Of a stretch of 64,000 nucleotides of DNA, positions 35,580 to 47,387 are shown piece after piece. Origin of the DNA: Adineta steineri (taxonomy: Eukaryota > Rotifera > Eurotatoria > Adinetida > Adinetidae); assembly GCA_905250115.1 (NCBI GenBank), contig CAJNOI010000169.1:83940-147939 (forward strand), given 5' to 3'. How positions within the stretch are numbered: the first letter of the stretch is position 1; each line of letters starts with the position of its first letter. The notes under the pieces were generated by a model. It did not search any database and had not been told where the DNA came from. It saw nothing but the letters and a program-made list of their open reading frames with translations. The position numbers and the translations under genes were made by a program.

Positions 35580-36420
35580 CAATATAAAAACGTCAAAAAA
35601 ATTCTGTATTATTATACGTAACTCAATTTTGAAATTAGAATTAAAAAAAATTTGTATACTTTAGCTGACATATAAATTTGACCAAATAGAACTTGTTATA
35701 AAAATCCTGAAATTTGATCTTTACACATAACCTGATAGTTCAAAACTTCAGATTCAGCCGAAAAAAAATCTAAATTTGTTAAAATCATAGTTCTGACCAT
35801 AATATGATATTACAATAATCATCAGAGGACAGTCGAATTAGACGTTCATACACTATACATAATTAAATAATGACTACAAAGAATAGACGAGACGTTGATC
35901 TATATAAAGATTATCCAACCAAATGAATACGATACTACTGACATCAAATTTAATAATAATTCTTTTTATTGCAATTAAACGTCTAAAAACATAGTCTAAT
36001 ATATTTAAAATATTTTTGATAAATATATATGTCGGATTTTTGGTAATATAATAAAAACTTTGTACCTGATAAAAAAAGATTTCAGTAAATCGTCAATTTT
36101 GAAAAATCGTTTCTTCTATCATAATCGCGATTAATCCTGATTTAATCACCGATTTTTCTTCAATGGTATAGAAAGATTGAAAAAGGAAATATTTGTGCGG
36201 AGATAATAAAAATTTGGTCTAATTTCATAGTTTTTCGGCATAGAAGATTATTATAGTCAATAACCATTCTTAGGAAAAACTTTGGATGTTAGTGTCATCA
36301 GTATCCATTCCCTACAAAACTCAATACAGTAAATATTTAATAAGTTTATTTTTCCTTGATATTTATCTATTCTTTTAATGTTCAAATATTAATAAATAAA
36401 GAAAATTTATTTTAGTGATC
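35580..36420. other. Intergenic, no gene recognised
   Basis: AT-rich, no open frame or repeat supported. Confidence 0.35.
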
Positions 36421-36679
36421 ATGTCTGAAGTGTTATCATCTATTCATGAAGGAAAAAGTGATCTTTCAAATAAGAATACATGAAGATGAAAATAGAGAAA
36501 GTCTTACACCTATTCGTTTTGATCCAAATTTTGGCTTACATGAAGATATTGAACAAACTAAAGAAGAACTTCGTGATCTTAATGATTATCCAGTTCTTTC
36601 GTTAAATATAGAACTTTTACAAAAAATGTTTGTCCCATGGAATGGGATTATTCCATCCACGCGGAGCCCTGCCGTATAG
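36421..36679 (+). pseudogene. Short gene fragment with frameshift
   Basis: ATG 36421 reads MSEVLSSIHEGKSDLS. A second frame continues with DENRESLTPIRFDPNFGL and TKEELRDLNDYPVLSLNIEL. The two are joined only by a frameshift near 36470. The frame then runs into CCATGGAATGGGATTATTCC-like palindromic sequence. Unrecognised, probably a broken gene start. Confidence 0.3.
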
Positions 36680-37251
36680 GTCTCTATATTTTCTTCTTCT
36701 TCTTTTTTCTTATCTATGTGTTTTTTTGCCTTACTTTTCTTTCTCTGCCATTCATAATACTATATTCCAACCCAGTACCTTATCAATGAATCACTACCGT
36801 CATTCCTTTCTCTTGTTTTTGTTGTAATTCTAACTTTTTCTCCCATATTCGTATTTAAACATAACAAAAAACAGTTGTCAAATAAAACAACTTTTATGAG
36901 AAATGACCGAAGACTTTTTCAAAACCAAAACGTTAATTCAAATAGATAAAAATAGTGCAGTTAGATTTTATAGTCTTTTTTAGATACTATAGGTTCTTCG
37001 AGATTTTTATTATTACCAGTTTTTATTTCAACATTTTCTCCTTTTTTTTGTTTTTTCCAACCTGTCTACGCGCATGCCGAATGACAACGACTCATAAATA
37101 TCAATATTGTTCTTCCTCTACCAAAGCCCAATGGGAAGAAGATTTTTCTTCTTTCCTTCTGTAACGAACACGTCGACTTGGTGTGCCGAGTAGCATGTTC
37201 TCTCCTTTCTATCCTCTTTTTTTTCACTACTGACATTTTTTTTTGTAGTAT

Positions 37252-37902
37252 ATGACAGACAGTATATTATCTCCTAGTTGTTTCTCCGAAACAATGAATC
37301 CTTTCAATCTGATTCAACTACCCAATGAACTACTCTATCTTGTCTTTCGGCACATGCGTAAATCGGATGTCATCTATGCTTTCTATGAGTTGGATGAACG
37401 ATTTACTACTCTTGTACAGTTCTTTGTTGGTGATTCACTTAATCTGGCAAATATTTCGCCTCCTGTGAGTATTTACATTCTCAGCAAACTCGGTTCTCAA
37501 TTTCGTCGCCTGGCAATAGGTGGTCAATCGTTCAATTTTTCAATTGCTCGAGACTGCTTGATAAAATACTGTGGAAATGTGGAAATGCTTGATATTTTCT
37601 GCACAACAGCATGCCATGATATACGTGATTACTTACAATTTGTTCACTGGAATTTGGAATCTTTTTCAATCGTAGATAAGCAAGTAAGATTGAAGTCAAG
37701 ATATAATAAATTCTTTTCGAATCCGATAGCAGTAAAAATGTTAAGAGTGACCATTCTTCTCGGAAAATTTCATTTCCAACATGATTTTTCAAACAAACAT
37801 GTCGGTATTTGTTATAAGAAATTAGTTGTACTAATTCATAAAAAAGTTTTTAATCTCTACAATTATTTGATGAAAAGTCGAGGGAAACTTCACCTAGTCT
37901 AA
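37252..37902 (+). CDS. F-box protein, short form
   Basis: The open frame has ATGs at 37252 and 37294; the second directly precedes the F-box (LIQLPNELLYLVFRHM, about residues 20-60 of the longer form). Leucine-rich strands follow (FRRLAIGGQSFNFS, VEMLDIFCTT). F-box proteins link substrates to SCF ubiquitin ligases, and bdelloids carry very many with diverged C-terminal repeats. At 203-216 residues it is shorter than the roughly 350-600 usual for such proteins, and the C-terminus looks random. It is probably a truncated copy. Confidence 0.6.
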   Translation: MTDSILSPSCFSETMNPFNLIQLPNELLYLVFRHMRKSDVIYAFYELDERFTTLVQFFVGDSLNLANISPPVSIYILSKLGSQFRRLAIGGQSFNFSIARDCLIKYCGNVEMLDIFCTTACHDIRDYLQFVHWNLESFSIVDKQVRLKSRYNKFFSNPIAVKMLRVTILLGKFHFQHDFSNKHVGICYKKLVVLIHKKVFNLYNYLMKSRGKLHLV

Positions 37903-38096
37903 AAAATATGAAGAATTATTTCAAGATTTCCGAATTTTAGACATATATAGAACAGACCAAAGAGCAATAAGAAGACATCTTGTCCTCGTCTAAAAGTATA
38001 AAGGCTTCTTTAGATAGACCAGTTCCTAGCTCTATACCTTAAAGTCTAATGAAAAACCGTTGTACAGACATAGGATCTAGTATAGTCTTTCATTTC

Positions 38097-38164
38097 TTGA
38101 GGGTGGGTGTGGGTGTTTTACTCTTCTTTTATCCACATTCATGTCCACACCCACATCCTCAACA
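38097..38164. repeat. Telomere-like palindrome
   Basis: TTGAGGGTGGGTGTGGGTG arm, AT spacer, CCACACCCACATCCTCAA arm. Confidence 0.85.
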
Positions 38165-38214
38165 TTTCCATTATTTAAGAAATAAATCAATGAATTTATC
38201 TATTCTTTAACTAG

Positions 38215-38901
38215 AGACAGCTTTATTCGAACGTCGCTATACAACTGTATTTGCAATCACAAATACAAGTAGGATTTGTCTATCATCGTTTAACATTGCA
38301 TGTAATAGACTACGAAGCGGACAGTATAGCTTTGCTTGACTGGCATCAGCGAAGTGTGGAAATAACCGAAGGACTGTATGAAATTGAAAATGTCTTTGGA
38401 CACAAATTTATCATACCTCAACAACAAAATAGTAGAGTTTATGTTGGTGATATTGGGCCCCTTGAAAAGCGTATCTTTCGTCTCGAACATATTCGATATC
38501 GTGAATATCGCTTGCGACACTGTCAATCCAACACAATTCTTTGTATTTATCAAGAATCATTAAATAATGAAGCACCTCTTGTACTCAACGCTAATACAGA
38601 TCAAACATTAACATTCGAAAGTGTTGGTAACAATAATAGCGAGTATTATATTTGGCCTACTCATCAGCGACCAACCACTCGAAGAAAAGTGCTCGATGTC
38701 TACAATGATCCTTATGGTCGTGCTGGACAGAATGGAGCGCAAGTCCAATTGTATAGCTTCCATGGCGGACCCAATCAACGCTTTCATTTGCGTACTGTCG
38801 ACGAAAATATTCTTGTTTCAACACATCAAGTCAGAAAGAAGACAAAGTATAGTAATTGGCTACAAGGATTGTTAAAGCACACTACAAGAAAATTTCAGTA
38901 A
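38215..38901 (+). CDS. Ricin-B-type (beta-trefoil) lectin-like protein, 5' end missing
   Basis: The open frame starts right after an AG acceptor (TTTAACTAG) and has no usable ATG, so a first exon is missing. About 228 residues carry beta-trefoil features: RKVLDVYNDPYGRAG, then NGAQVQLYSFHGGPNQRFHL, the last being the Q-x-W/F-like repeat core, and an earlier half-conserved repeat (EYRLRHCQSNTILCIYQESL). Such domains bind carbohydrates, and no catalytic partner domain is present. A telomere-like palindrome lies 50 bp upstream and may mark the truncation. No signal peptide is visible. Confidence 0.6.
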   Translation, partial: RQLYSNVAIQLYLQSQIQVGFVYHRLTLHVIDYEADSIALLDWHQRSVEITEGLYEIENVFGHKFIIPQQQNSRVYVGDIGPLEKRIFRLEHIRYREYRLRHCQSNTILCIYQESLNNEAPLVLNANTDQTLTFESVGNNNSEYYIWPTHQRPTTRRKVLDVYNDPYGRAGQNGAQVQLYSFHGGPNQRFHLRTVDENILVSTHQVRKKTKYSNWLQGLLKHTTRKFQ

Positions 38902-39005
38902 TATTATTCGAATTCTTCTACCTCTCCTTCGTGTGTATAATATACGCATGTGTATTTCTTCTTTTCTTTTTTTTGCTTTTCGTTGGTTTTCTTCTCTTTC
39001 TTAAC

Positions 39006-39075
39006 ATCTTGAGGGTGAGGTGTACGAGTGTTGGTGTGTGTCGAGTGAAAAGATTACACTCACACTCACCCTTGT
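39006..39075. repeat. Telomere-like palindrome
   Basis: TCTTGAGGGTGAGGTGT arm with extra TG, C-rich arm ACACTCACACTCACCCTTG. Confidence 0.8.
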
Positions 39076-39788
39076 TGATAAATATTAGGAGTCTTATCTT
39101 CAATAAATGTTTTAAATATATTTGTGTTCTGACCAATGTGGACGAGATTTCTCTTGTTAACTTATGCGCTTAATTGATGCATATTTAATACCAAGGAAAA
39201 AAAGCAAAGAGAAGACAAATGAAAAGCTAAGTATTTGCATAGTGAGCATTGATGTATATCGAATATCAAAAAGAATATCAAATGGTCGATATCCCAACGC
39301 ATTCACTGGTCGATTACAAATTGAAGTACAAATAAGGCAAATGAGTATCTTCCGACACCAACACATCCATCAGTAAGGTTTCACCAGTTGCTCGCGAGAA
39401 ACATATGAATATAACTATTGAGCTAACACACTCGATACTATAGAGCCGATATACAAAAATATGATCAATAAACTCATTAACGTATAATTGTGAATGTTAT
39501 TGACGGAAATTGCAAACAATGAACATCGTGCTATAAAGGTAAAGTACAACAATTAACGAGCCTTATGATCATTTCTCAAGACTAATCAAAACATTTATTC
39601 GATCGATTTAATAGCTAGTCTTAACTGTTTATCTTCTTTTTTTTTATGAATGATTCAGTCTAAAGATTGCTTTCTGTGTCTATTTTGTAAACATATTCTA
39701 CTTTTTCAACGGATTATTCGAAAGTACTTACTAGCAGAAGCTTCTTCAAACCGATTATAAATCGTCGAAGATCCCATACTGGAAAACC

Positions 39789-39852
39789 ATCTTGAGGGTG
39801 TCGGTTAAAATCTTCTTCAATTATACTCACACCCACACCCACACCCTCAAGT
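39789..39852. repeat. Telomere-like palindrome, asymmetric
   Basis: Short left arm CATCTTGAGGGTGTCGG; long right arm CACACCCACACCCTCAAG. Confidence 0.85.
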
Positions 39853-40121
39853 TACTATGTTACTTAAAGATATAAACTATTAATAAATACATCAGTTGTA
39901 ATGAGATAAAGTATATATTCTGAAATTGTTAATAATTTGTTCTCGAAGGAAGTCATGATTCAATCGCACGATATTGACACTTTTGTTTTAGTTAGACGGT
40001 GCAATAGCGATGGAATGTACTGATACAGAAGGAAATTCCTTTTTATGTGAATCATGGGAAAATTATAATCTCAAGCATTATTGATTTTTCGATGAAATTA
40101 AAATAAACCTTTCCAAAAATT

Positions 40122-40190
40122 CGACCGCCGCCGCTGCCACGCCGCGCCGCCGCCGCCGCAGTGGCGGTAACGGCAGCGCTGCCATGGATA
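40122..40190. repeat. GCC/GCG-rich island
   Basis: About 70 bp almost entirely G+C (CCGCCGCCGCTGCC..., GCCGCCGCCGCCGC) in an otherwise AT-rich region, directly before an F-box gene. It resembles the subterminal GCC runs of the hAT-like element at 3999, but no terminal repeats were found. Confidence 0.6.
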
Positions 40191-40240
40191 TGTCTGCTAT
40201 ATATAATATTGAAATAATGAAAGTCCAATATCATATAAAC

Positions 40241-41903
40241 ATGAAAGACAATTCTAGATCAATAATTGAAGATTTTTCAAATGAATTATTCTATGAAATT
40301 TTCAATTATCTTGATGGTTATCAAATCCATCACATATTTTCAAATATTAATTATCGTTTTCAACAATTAATTAATTCTTCATCATTGAGATTAAAAATCA
40401 AATATTGTTCTAATAATTCGAATGAAATTCTTCGTTTTAATAAAGAACAAATATATTCACTTAGTTTAAATGAATCATTTTCAATAAATTTAATTGATTC
40501 ATTATTTATTTATCTTGAATCACTTCGTATTACTTCAATTAATTCAAATGAACTTCTTTTATTTATTTCAAATTTACAATCTTTACCATGTCTCAAATCA
40601 TTAACAATTAAAATGTCACAATGTAATATTGGTTATTCTCAAATTTATTATGAAATTTTTTCTTTAAAAATGTTAAAATATTTTAAATTATCAATAGATG
40701 ATTATTCCGGTTCATTTGAATTTTCATCATTTAATCCAAATAAACAAATGAGTCATTTAGAATATCTTATTATTGATTATCAATGTTTTCTTCCTGCTAT
40801 AACAAAAATATTATCATATATGCCTTCAATTCATTATGTTTCTCTTATGAAATTATTTTATTATGATTCATCACTTGAAACAAATTATCCTTCTATATGG
40901 CCTAATTTAACACATTTATCCATATGTTTAACTGATTGGCACACTACGTTTGAATGTTTTGAAGTATTAATTAGTAAAATTGGCTCAAAATTAAAGGTTT
41001 TTTCTTTTAAAAATTATCATAGAAATATCAAGTATTTCAATGCTTCTCGATGGGAAAATCTTGTTTTAAAATTTATGCCTCAATTGGATAAATTTTATTT
41101 GAAACATACAGAAAATGTTGATAGAATTCTAAGAGATAGAGATGATGATGAAGAAACAAATGATTTTACAAGATCATTTTGGATTGAACGAAAATGGATT
41201 TTAGAAATTGAAATTAATAATCAAAATATTCTCTTTTCTATTTTGCCTTATAAGTAAATAAGAAATTTTCATAAAATATTTGATCTTCTTTTTGTATATT
41301 TTTAGAAAACAATGGTTTCATGAAGAAAATTTATTTGAATTAAATCAATTAATTATTTCACGAATAAATATAAATAAATCGAATTATTTTATTCCAAATG
41401 ATATTTATCGTATTTTAAATTTCACACAAATTCATCATTTAGAAATTACAAAAGAAAATCTTTTTATTGGTTTATTATTGCAAATAACGAATTGTTTATT
41501 TGAACTTCGATCATTAAAGATTCATTCATTATTATTAGAAGATGATTTAAGAGATTTAAATTTAAAAGAAATTTCTATTCTTTATTCAATACATTTAACA
41601 AGTCAAATTAAGAAAATTTATCTTAGAAATCTTACAAATATAAAACAAATCGATTTTCTTATGAAATTTTCTCCTTATTTATCATTTCTTAAAATTGATT
41701 ATTTACATAATTTAGATATTCCATCGATTCTTAGACAAATTAATCATACTTATCTGAATTTATTAAGTTTTTATGTTCCAACAGCGGATGACAAAATGAT
41801 CAATAATTTAAATAAAATTATTTCTCATGAAAAACTTCTCTTTAATTATAAAATTATTCGTCAAAATGAACATATCTTCTTCAATTGGAATTTATTAGAA
41901 TAA
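40241..41903 (+). CDS. F-box protein with leucine-rich repeat region (2 exons)
   Basis: Exons 40241-41253 and 41306-41903 (52-bp GT-AG intron, phase 2) give about 536 residues. ATGs at 40184, 40190 and 40217 would add up to 19 residues; I prefer 40241 because the F-box follows immediately and the extra start lies in the GC island. F-box: IIEDFSNELFYEIFNYLDGY at about residues 6-50. The rest is diverged LRR-like strands (LESLRITSINSNELLLFI, LPCLKSLTIKMSQCNI, LTHLSICLTDWH). The likely role is substrate receptor of an SCF ubiquitin ligase. Codon use is extremely A/T-ending. Complete and undisturbed. Confidence 0.85.
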
Positions 41904-43240
41904 ATCTATTTAACAAAATATATTGTTTGCTTGTTTCTTCTTTGTAGAATAATGTTTATTAACAGAAATATAATGAAAATAAATGCAGAAATAGACACTG
42001 ACTTTGTTTTTTTGATTCTTAGTCAACACTGAAAAGTTCTAACGGCAGTGTCAGTATATGTGAGTTTTTCATCGTTTTCGGACAGTGTAATGTTGAGGAA
42101 ACCTCAAACGCACCATATTTACTCCCTATCATTATTTAGAGCTCTTGACACGATCATAAGCAACCTCATGAATCTATAAGAAATATATGATAGATACAGA
42201 CACGAGTATTTTCATAATAATTCACCAATATTAATAGTTATCGAGTTGGGGTTTTTACCTTTCGATAGTCCTTTTGACCAGCTACAAAATCAGGTATTTG
42301 AAAAATTCCAACACTACTAGTCATCTGAGACATATCTAGGCAATTTGGTTAGTGGATACAGTTTTTGTGCGTTTTGAGACCTTTTTCAGGCGATGTTTTG
42401 TTAGAAAGCTACGATTTGGTTCAAAACTGAGTCGATTTATATATGTTATAAATAATTTTAAGAATAATATGTTTTTTGAAAAAAACTCCCTGTACCCCCC
42501 TTCAAGGATGGTTTGATCAATGATGAGAATTTTTTTATAACTCAGCTATGGTACAACCGGTTGGGCTCATCTTCGAACTCGACCGAGATATCAATGAGAC
42601 TAAACTCTAGAAAATTTCACCTCAGTCTGATTCTCCTTTCGAAAGTTATCGTGTAAACGGCCGGCCGGACACATTGACCGATTCTAGTAGTGTACTCATT
42701 TTTTGAGTATACAAAAACAAGTACATTTAATCATTCCTGCATAACCTTCTTTGCATCGACACATAATGAATCGTTTTTGCGATCACTTGAATAATGTTTA
42801 AAAAGACTTTTTCGTTCTTTTACATGTTCATAAATAGTATACGTTAGATATGAGAGCAAAATTGCTAGTTTTTACTGCTATATCATTATCTCCTTAATCT
42901 CATATGTATACAAGCGACTGAAATTTTCAAATAATTTGGCATGTTATTTGAAAAAGCGATGAAGTGAGCTCTTTGGTCAGTATTGCATTAATTAACACTA
43001 GATATTTATTTCATGATATGAAGTTAAAATAACTTTGAAGAACGCTTCGATAGTTATAAATTATAATCGTGAGAATCAATGAAACAATTTTATTGATCAT
43101 TTAATTACTTATCTATATTCATTTCACATCACTGTGTTTCATCAGCCTCAGTTTACTCCGATGTTGTCTCTAAGTAGCCACGTCCTTTCAAAAAAAAATA
43201 TCCAATGTTTAACTTCTTTTGTTTTTATTCTGCTAAGCCT
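41904..43240. other. Intergenic with unidentified non-coding segment
   Basis: 42010-42720 is less AT-rich than its surroundings, contains CGGCCGGCCGG at 42658-42668 and CAACCGGTTGGGCTC, and has no open frame. It has the texture of a dispersed non-coding repeat, but no second copy is in this window. Confidence 0.35.
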
Positions 43241-43536
43241 TAAATATTAATTCAATATTTGATCAACAACAGGATGTATTCGATCGACAAGCAGATCTTG
43301 CTGAAATATCATCAAAATTTGATGAAATTGTTTTGAAAATGGCTAAACAACAAGAAGACATACTTAAACAAAATAAGAATATAAAAGACGATTTGATTCA
43401 TTTAAATATAATCTTCGACAAGATGAAGAACTGTCTTTTCCTGAGAATTGGTCTTCGATGTTTTTTTGACTTTACGGACATACAAATAAACAATTTATTT
43501 TCGCAAGACTCTTCTCCACGAGAAAGAGAACTATAA
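43241..43536 (+). pseudogene. Coiled-coil protein fragment
   Basis: An in-frame stretch after TAA without ATG: FDQQQDVFDRQADLAEIS, then KMAKQQEDILKQNKNIKDDL, a heptad-like coiled coil, then a divergent tail. No upstream exon was found. Confidence 0.35.
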
Positions 43537-44117
43537 ATACAAAATTAATTCGTTAATTAGTCAGCATCTTTACAATTTATCTTCAATGTATCAACAAGAA
43601 TGGTATGGCTCATGAAAAAAAAAATCTTATCGACTGTCCAATGTGTTGTTAGTTCGAATTAAGTGTATGAAATAGATTTCAATGAGATATGACACAATCT
43701 TAAGCTATAAACATGCATAAATCTGCTGTTCAGAGCAATAGATATTTTATTAAAATTTCAGATCGCGACATTCATACGATGGAAGAAAAAAATATTTCTT
43801 AGTATTAAACAAAAACCATATGAACAAGATGGCATACGAGTCGAGACTCATCTGTGAAATACGATGCGAAGCTCGATTTCGAAATAACAATTTCAAGGTT
43901 TTCACAAAATTCTCAACTATCACGATTAAAATCTACTTATTCAGACATAATAATGTAACCGTGAAGATCTTATCTGCAAAACATATTTTTTCAATATGTA
44001 CTGTTTACCTTACTAGTGAGTATTACTGCTCATTATGTTCTATACAAGAACAGAGTTTCAACGGACACATTTTCTTCTTATATGTTTTATTTTACTTTCA
44101 AAAAAAAGACAAAGAAA

Positions 44118-46298
44118 TTATAATTTCTTTTTCATACGTTCGAGGTTTTTCCTCCTTTGTCGAAGAGTTGGATGATTTTTTGGTAATGATTGTTTCCCAA
44201 TTTGTACAGCACGTTCATAAAATGAATGAGCTTTTGAATAGTTTCTCATACTCTGATACACTGTGCCGATTTTGTTACAAGAGTCACCCAAATTAGGATG
44301 ATTGGAAGGTAGTGATTGTTGCAGAATTGCAAGATCTTTCTCATAATAAGAAAGTGCTTGTGGATAATTACCCATGTTATAATATACCAAACCGATGTTG
44401 CTATAGGAAGAAGCCAAGTCGGGATGATTAGAAGGAAGTGATTGTTGTTGGATTACAAGAGCTTTTTCATAATAAGAAAGTGTTTTTGGATAATCACTCA
44501 TGCTGTTATGCACATTACCAATGCCCATGTAGGATAAAGCTAAATGAGGATGATTGGAAGGAAGTGATTGTTGATTGGTTGCAAGGGCTTTTTCGTAATA
44601 AGAAAGTGATTTTGGATAATCACCCATGCTGTAATACACACTACCGATGTTGATATAGGACATACCCAAATCAGAATGGTTGGAAGGAAGTGATTGTTGT
44701 TGACTTGTAAGGGCTTTTTCTTGAGATATAAGTGCTTTTGGATAATCAGCCATTTTGTAGTACACCATACCGATGCTGTTATAGGACATACCCAAATCAG
44801 GATGATTGGAAGGAAGTAGTTGTTGTCGAATTGCAAGAGCTTTTTCATAAGATAAAAGTGCTTCTTTATACTCTCCTTGAAAATATCTGATTCGACCTAG
44901 TTGATGGTAGATATTTGCCTTATCATCCTCATTATTTGTTGTTTGATTAAGTAAAATTTGATATATTTCTTGAGCTTTAGTAAATTGACCCATTTTAATC
45001 AGTAATAATCCCAATCTGTACCATCCTTCTTCATCTGGAAATGTCTCCTGCCGGATCTGATCACTAAGAGTTCGAAGATCTTGATCGTTTTCACTGGTCA
45101 ATGTCAAATTGACTTGATATAGATGATTATTTCCATCCATTAGTTGAATATCTCTAATACGAAAAACGGTATGCATAGAGAAGAGAACTTCATCTTCTGT
45201 ATGAAAATAACTAACATCTGTAACAGAAGCAAATGGAGTTGTTGAATCAGTCGGATTAATTGACATTACAAATAAAACTCCAACTACATCAGGATTTGTA
45301 GCAGTTTGTCGGGCAAATTTAAGAGAAACATTACGATTTTTACTAGTGGATAAAAAGTTATTAAATGAGAGAAGTCCACCTTTAGTTTTTGTCATTTCAG
45401 TGAAATCTTCTTTTGAAAGACCTTGTCCACGGTAAACTGTAAATGTTTTACTTGACTGATGATCATCAAATTGTTCTGAATGGAGTCGTTGAATATCACG
45501 ATGTAGATCATTAATAAAGAAACCCATTCGAACAATGATATCAGCGTCCATTGATCTTAATGCACAATTAAGCATACGATATAAAAATGCATCCCATGTA
45601 TACCACCATATGGGTATGTTGTTTTTGTATGTTGTTTGTAGATGATCAACATTTTTTATTTCATTTTCATCATCATCAAGTACTTCACGACAGTAAGTAA
45701 TAAATTGCCTCATGTGTTTGTCTTCGAAGTTGATCGTTAGTAGGATCTCTTTCAAGATCTGAGTGTACATAAATGATGGATCTAATTGATCCAACTTTTT
45801 GTTTGATGCCACAAAACTAATCGAAATTACATTTTGCTCACATTGGTGAGCAGCTTGTTTAAGAGCTTCACAGATTGATGTTATATCTGTGAAGATTCCT
45901 TTTATTTTAGGCCATTGTTTGGCCCATTGTTTATGCCATTCTTGATTGTTACAAAAAATGAAAATGGTGTCTACTTGAGATATATCATGTACGTGAGGCA
46001 CAATATGTTGCCCAAGTGAACCAGAAACAATCATACATACTTTGTTGTTGTTAATGGTTTGAATAAATTCAATGCATTGATTATCATCAGTAAACGTGTT
46101 TAAGTTGTTAACTACACGTTTCAATTGCTTGATTGTATTATTACAATCAGCATTATCATCATCAATATTGTTGTCTAGCCAAATCAGAAGAACATTTTGC
46201 ATTCTTTGCATGTTCATACATCGATTTGAAGTTGCATTCGTAGAGACACCAGATGTTGAGTGATTATCTTTTTTCCCATTTATTTTGCTGGTTGCCAT
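44118..46298 (-). CDS. ADP-ribosyltransferase + TPR protein with bdelloid N-terminal domain
   Basis: Intact single-exon gene, 726 residues, ATG at 46298. Residues 34-165 form an alpha/beta domain seen in related bdelloid proteins (NVLLIWLDNN, VCMIVSGSLGQHIV, VDTIFIFCNNQEWH); I cannot name its fold, but it looks like a TIR- or receiver-like sensor. Residues about 225-400 are an R-S-E clade ART domain: Arg in VYRGQG (290), FLSTS (317-319), and HTEDEVLF with the ExE pair at 368/370. Residues about 420-715 hold seven kinesin-light-chain-type TPR units (Y.N.G.VY..M..Y..AL..YEKAL). Probable cytoplasmic mono-ADP-ribosyltransferase with TPR-based partner binding. The TPR repeats are near-identical at DNA level. 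All catalytic residues are present. Confidence 0.9.
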   Translation of the reverse strand: MATSKINGKKDNHSTSGVSTNATSNRCMNMQRMQNVLLIWLDNNIDDDNADCNNTIKQLKRVVNNLNTFTDDNQCIEFIQTINNNKVCMIVSGSLGQHIVPHVHDISQVDTIFIFCNNQEWHKQWAKQWPKIKGIFTDITSICEALKQAAHQCEQNVISISFVASNKKLDQLDPSFMYTQILKEILLTINFEDKHMRQFITYCREVLDDDENEIKNVDHLQTTYKNNIPIWWYTWDAFLYRMLNCALRSMDADIIVRMGFFINDLHRDIQRLHSEQFDDHQSSKTFTVYRGQGLSKEDFTEMTKTKGGLLSFNNFLSTSKNRNVSLKFARQTATNPDVVGVLFVMSINPTDSTTPFASVTDVSYFHTEDEVLFSMHTVFRIRDIQLMDGNNHLYQVNLTLTSENDQDLRTLSDQIRQETFPDEEGWYRLGLLLIKMGQFTKAQEIYQILLNQTTNNEDDKANIYHQLGRIRYFQGEYKEALLSYEKALAIRQQLLPSNHPDLGMSYNSIGMVYYKMADYPKALISQEKALTSQQQSLPSNHSDLGMSYINIGSVYYSMGDYPKSLSYYEKALATNQQSLPSNHPHLALSYMGIGNVHNSMSDYPKTLSYYEKALVIQQQSLPSNHPDLASSYSNIGLVYYNMGNYPQALSYYEKDLAILQQSLPSNHPNLGDSCNKIGTVYQSMRNYSKAHSFYERAVQIGKQSLPKNHPTLRQRRKNLERMKKKL

Positions 46299-46807
46299 TG
46301 GTCCGATCGTTTGCTATTTACCGTAAGAATGTGTTGTATTTGAGTAGTTTAAAAAAACTTTGTAGATGAAAGAATCGTTAAAATATTTCATTTTATAGTG
46401 TCTCTACTTCCTATCGAGGTCTATTTTTCTATTTTTTTGAATTGGACAATAAAGACTTTTTTTAGTAACTATCGTAGATGTTGTTATGAGAAAGAAACAA
46501 ACATAAACACAAATATTACTTAGGAATAAGTAAAGAACGAAAAAGAAATGGTTAAGTATTTTTGCCATTGCCAGTCACTAAAAGAATCTGCAAAAAGAAT
46601 TTAGTTACGTATTTAGCTGAAGCAAAAAAACAATCTCCAAGAATTTTTTTCTTTCTGCTCTCATGTTTAATGTTACTGAAGACCCGAACGATGAAAATAG
46701 TTATTTTATCGAAGACATTATAATTTATAAAAATCGACAAGGTAATGCTATTCAAACACAAAACACTTACATTATTCTATTTCTATGATCAAATAGACTT
46801 ATATTTA

Positions 46808-46925
46808 AATGAGCAATAAAAGAATCTAAATGAGCAATAATAATACTGAATGAGCAATAATTATACTAAACGAGCAATAATTTATTTAAATGAGCAATAA
46901 ATCGTATGTATAAGGAGCAATATAA
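46808..46925 (+). repeat. Six short tandem units with core GAGCAATAA
   Basis: GAGCAATA occurs at 46811, 46832, 46852, 46872, 46892 and 46915, a period of 20-21 bp (23 for the last). The cores are conserved while spacers drift. Confidence 0.85.
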
Positions 46926-46934
46926 ATCCAGGTG

Positions 46935-47103
46935 TTAAATCCCCTCTATAACAGAAGACTCCCTCTCAATAGAAGAACCTCCCATAATAGAAGACCCTTC
47001 TTGAAAAATTTCTATACAAATTATATGTATTTTGATGAGGATTTTAGTAAATTTAGACTTAATTTGAGAAATATAATAGAAGACCCAGTGGTCTTTTATT
47101 ATA
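46935..47103. repeat. AATAGAAGAC repeats and a hairpin
   Basis: Four AACAGAAGAC/AATAGAAGA-type motifs. The last forms a hairpin, TATAATAGAAGAC at 47072-47084 against GTCTTTTATTATA at 47091-47103 with one mismatch, typical of an element terminus. Confidence 0.6.
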
Positions 47104-47320
47104 GACTGGAGTTTATAGTACCATTCGTCTGTGTTGGATATTTTCTTTTCATTCTTTTGATTGTATCGTATAGATGGCTTATCCAGGATCTACACATATG
47201 TATTATTTTTTCCTTTTTATCTGAAGTATTTTCCAAACGGTGACTCGTTCAAGTACTTTTCTTTCTCCTTATTTTTCCCTCATTGTCTTTGAATTTTTCC
47301 ATCCTGTTTATGTGTATATA

Positions 47321-47387
47321 TCAGAGGGTGGGTGTGGGTGTGGATGTGAGCTAAGAGTAAAGACACCCACACCTACATCCTCAAGAT
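47321..47387. repeat. Telomere-like palindrome
   Basis: GAGGGTGGGTGTGGGTGTGG arm, spacer, CACCCACACCTACATCCTCA arm. Confidence 0.85.

Noticed and set aside
44438-44848. Plus-strand and alternate-frame repeats over the TPR gene
   Set aside because: Shadows of the near-identical TPR units of the minus-strand gene.
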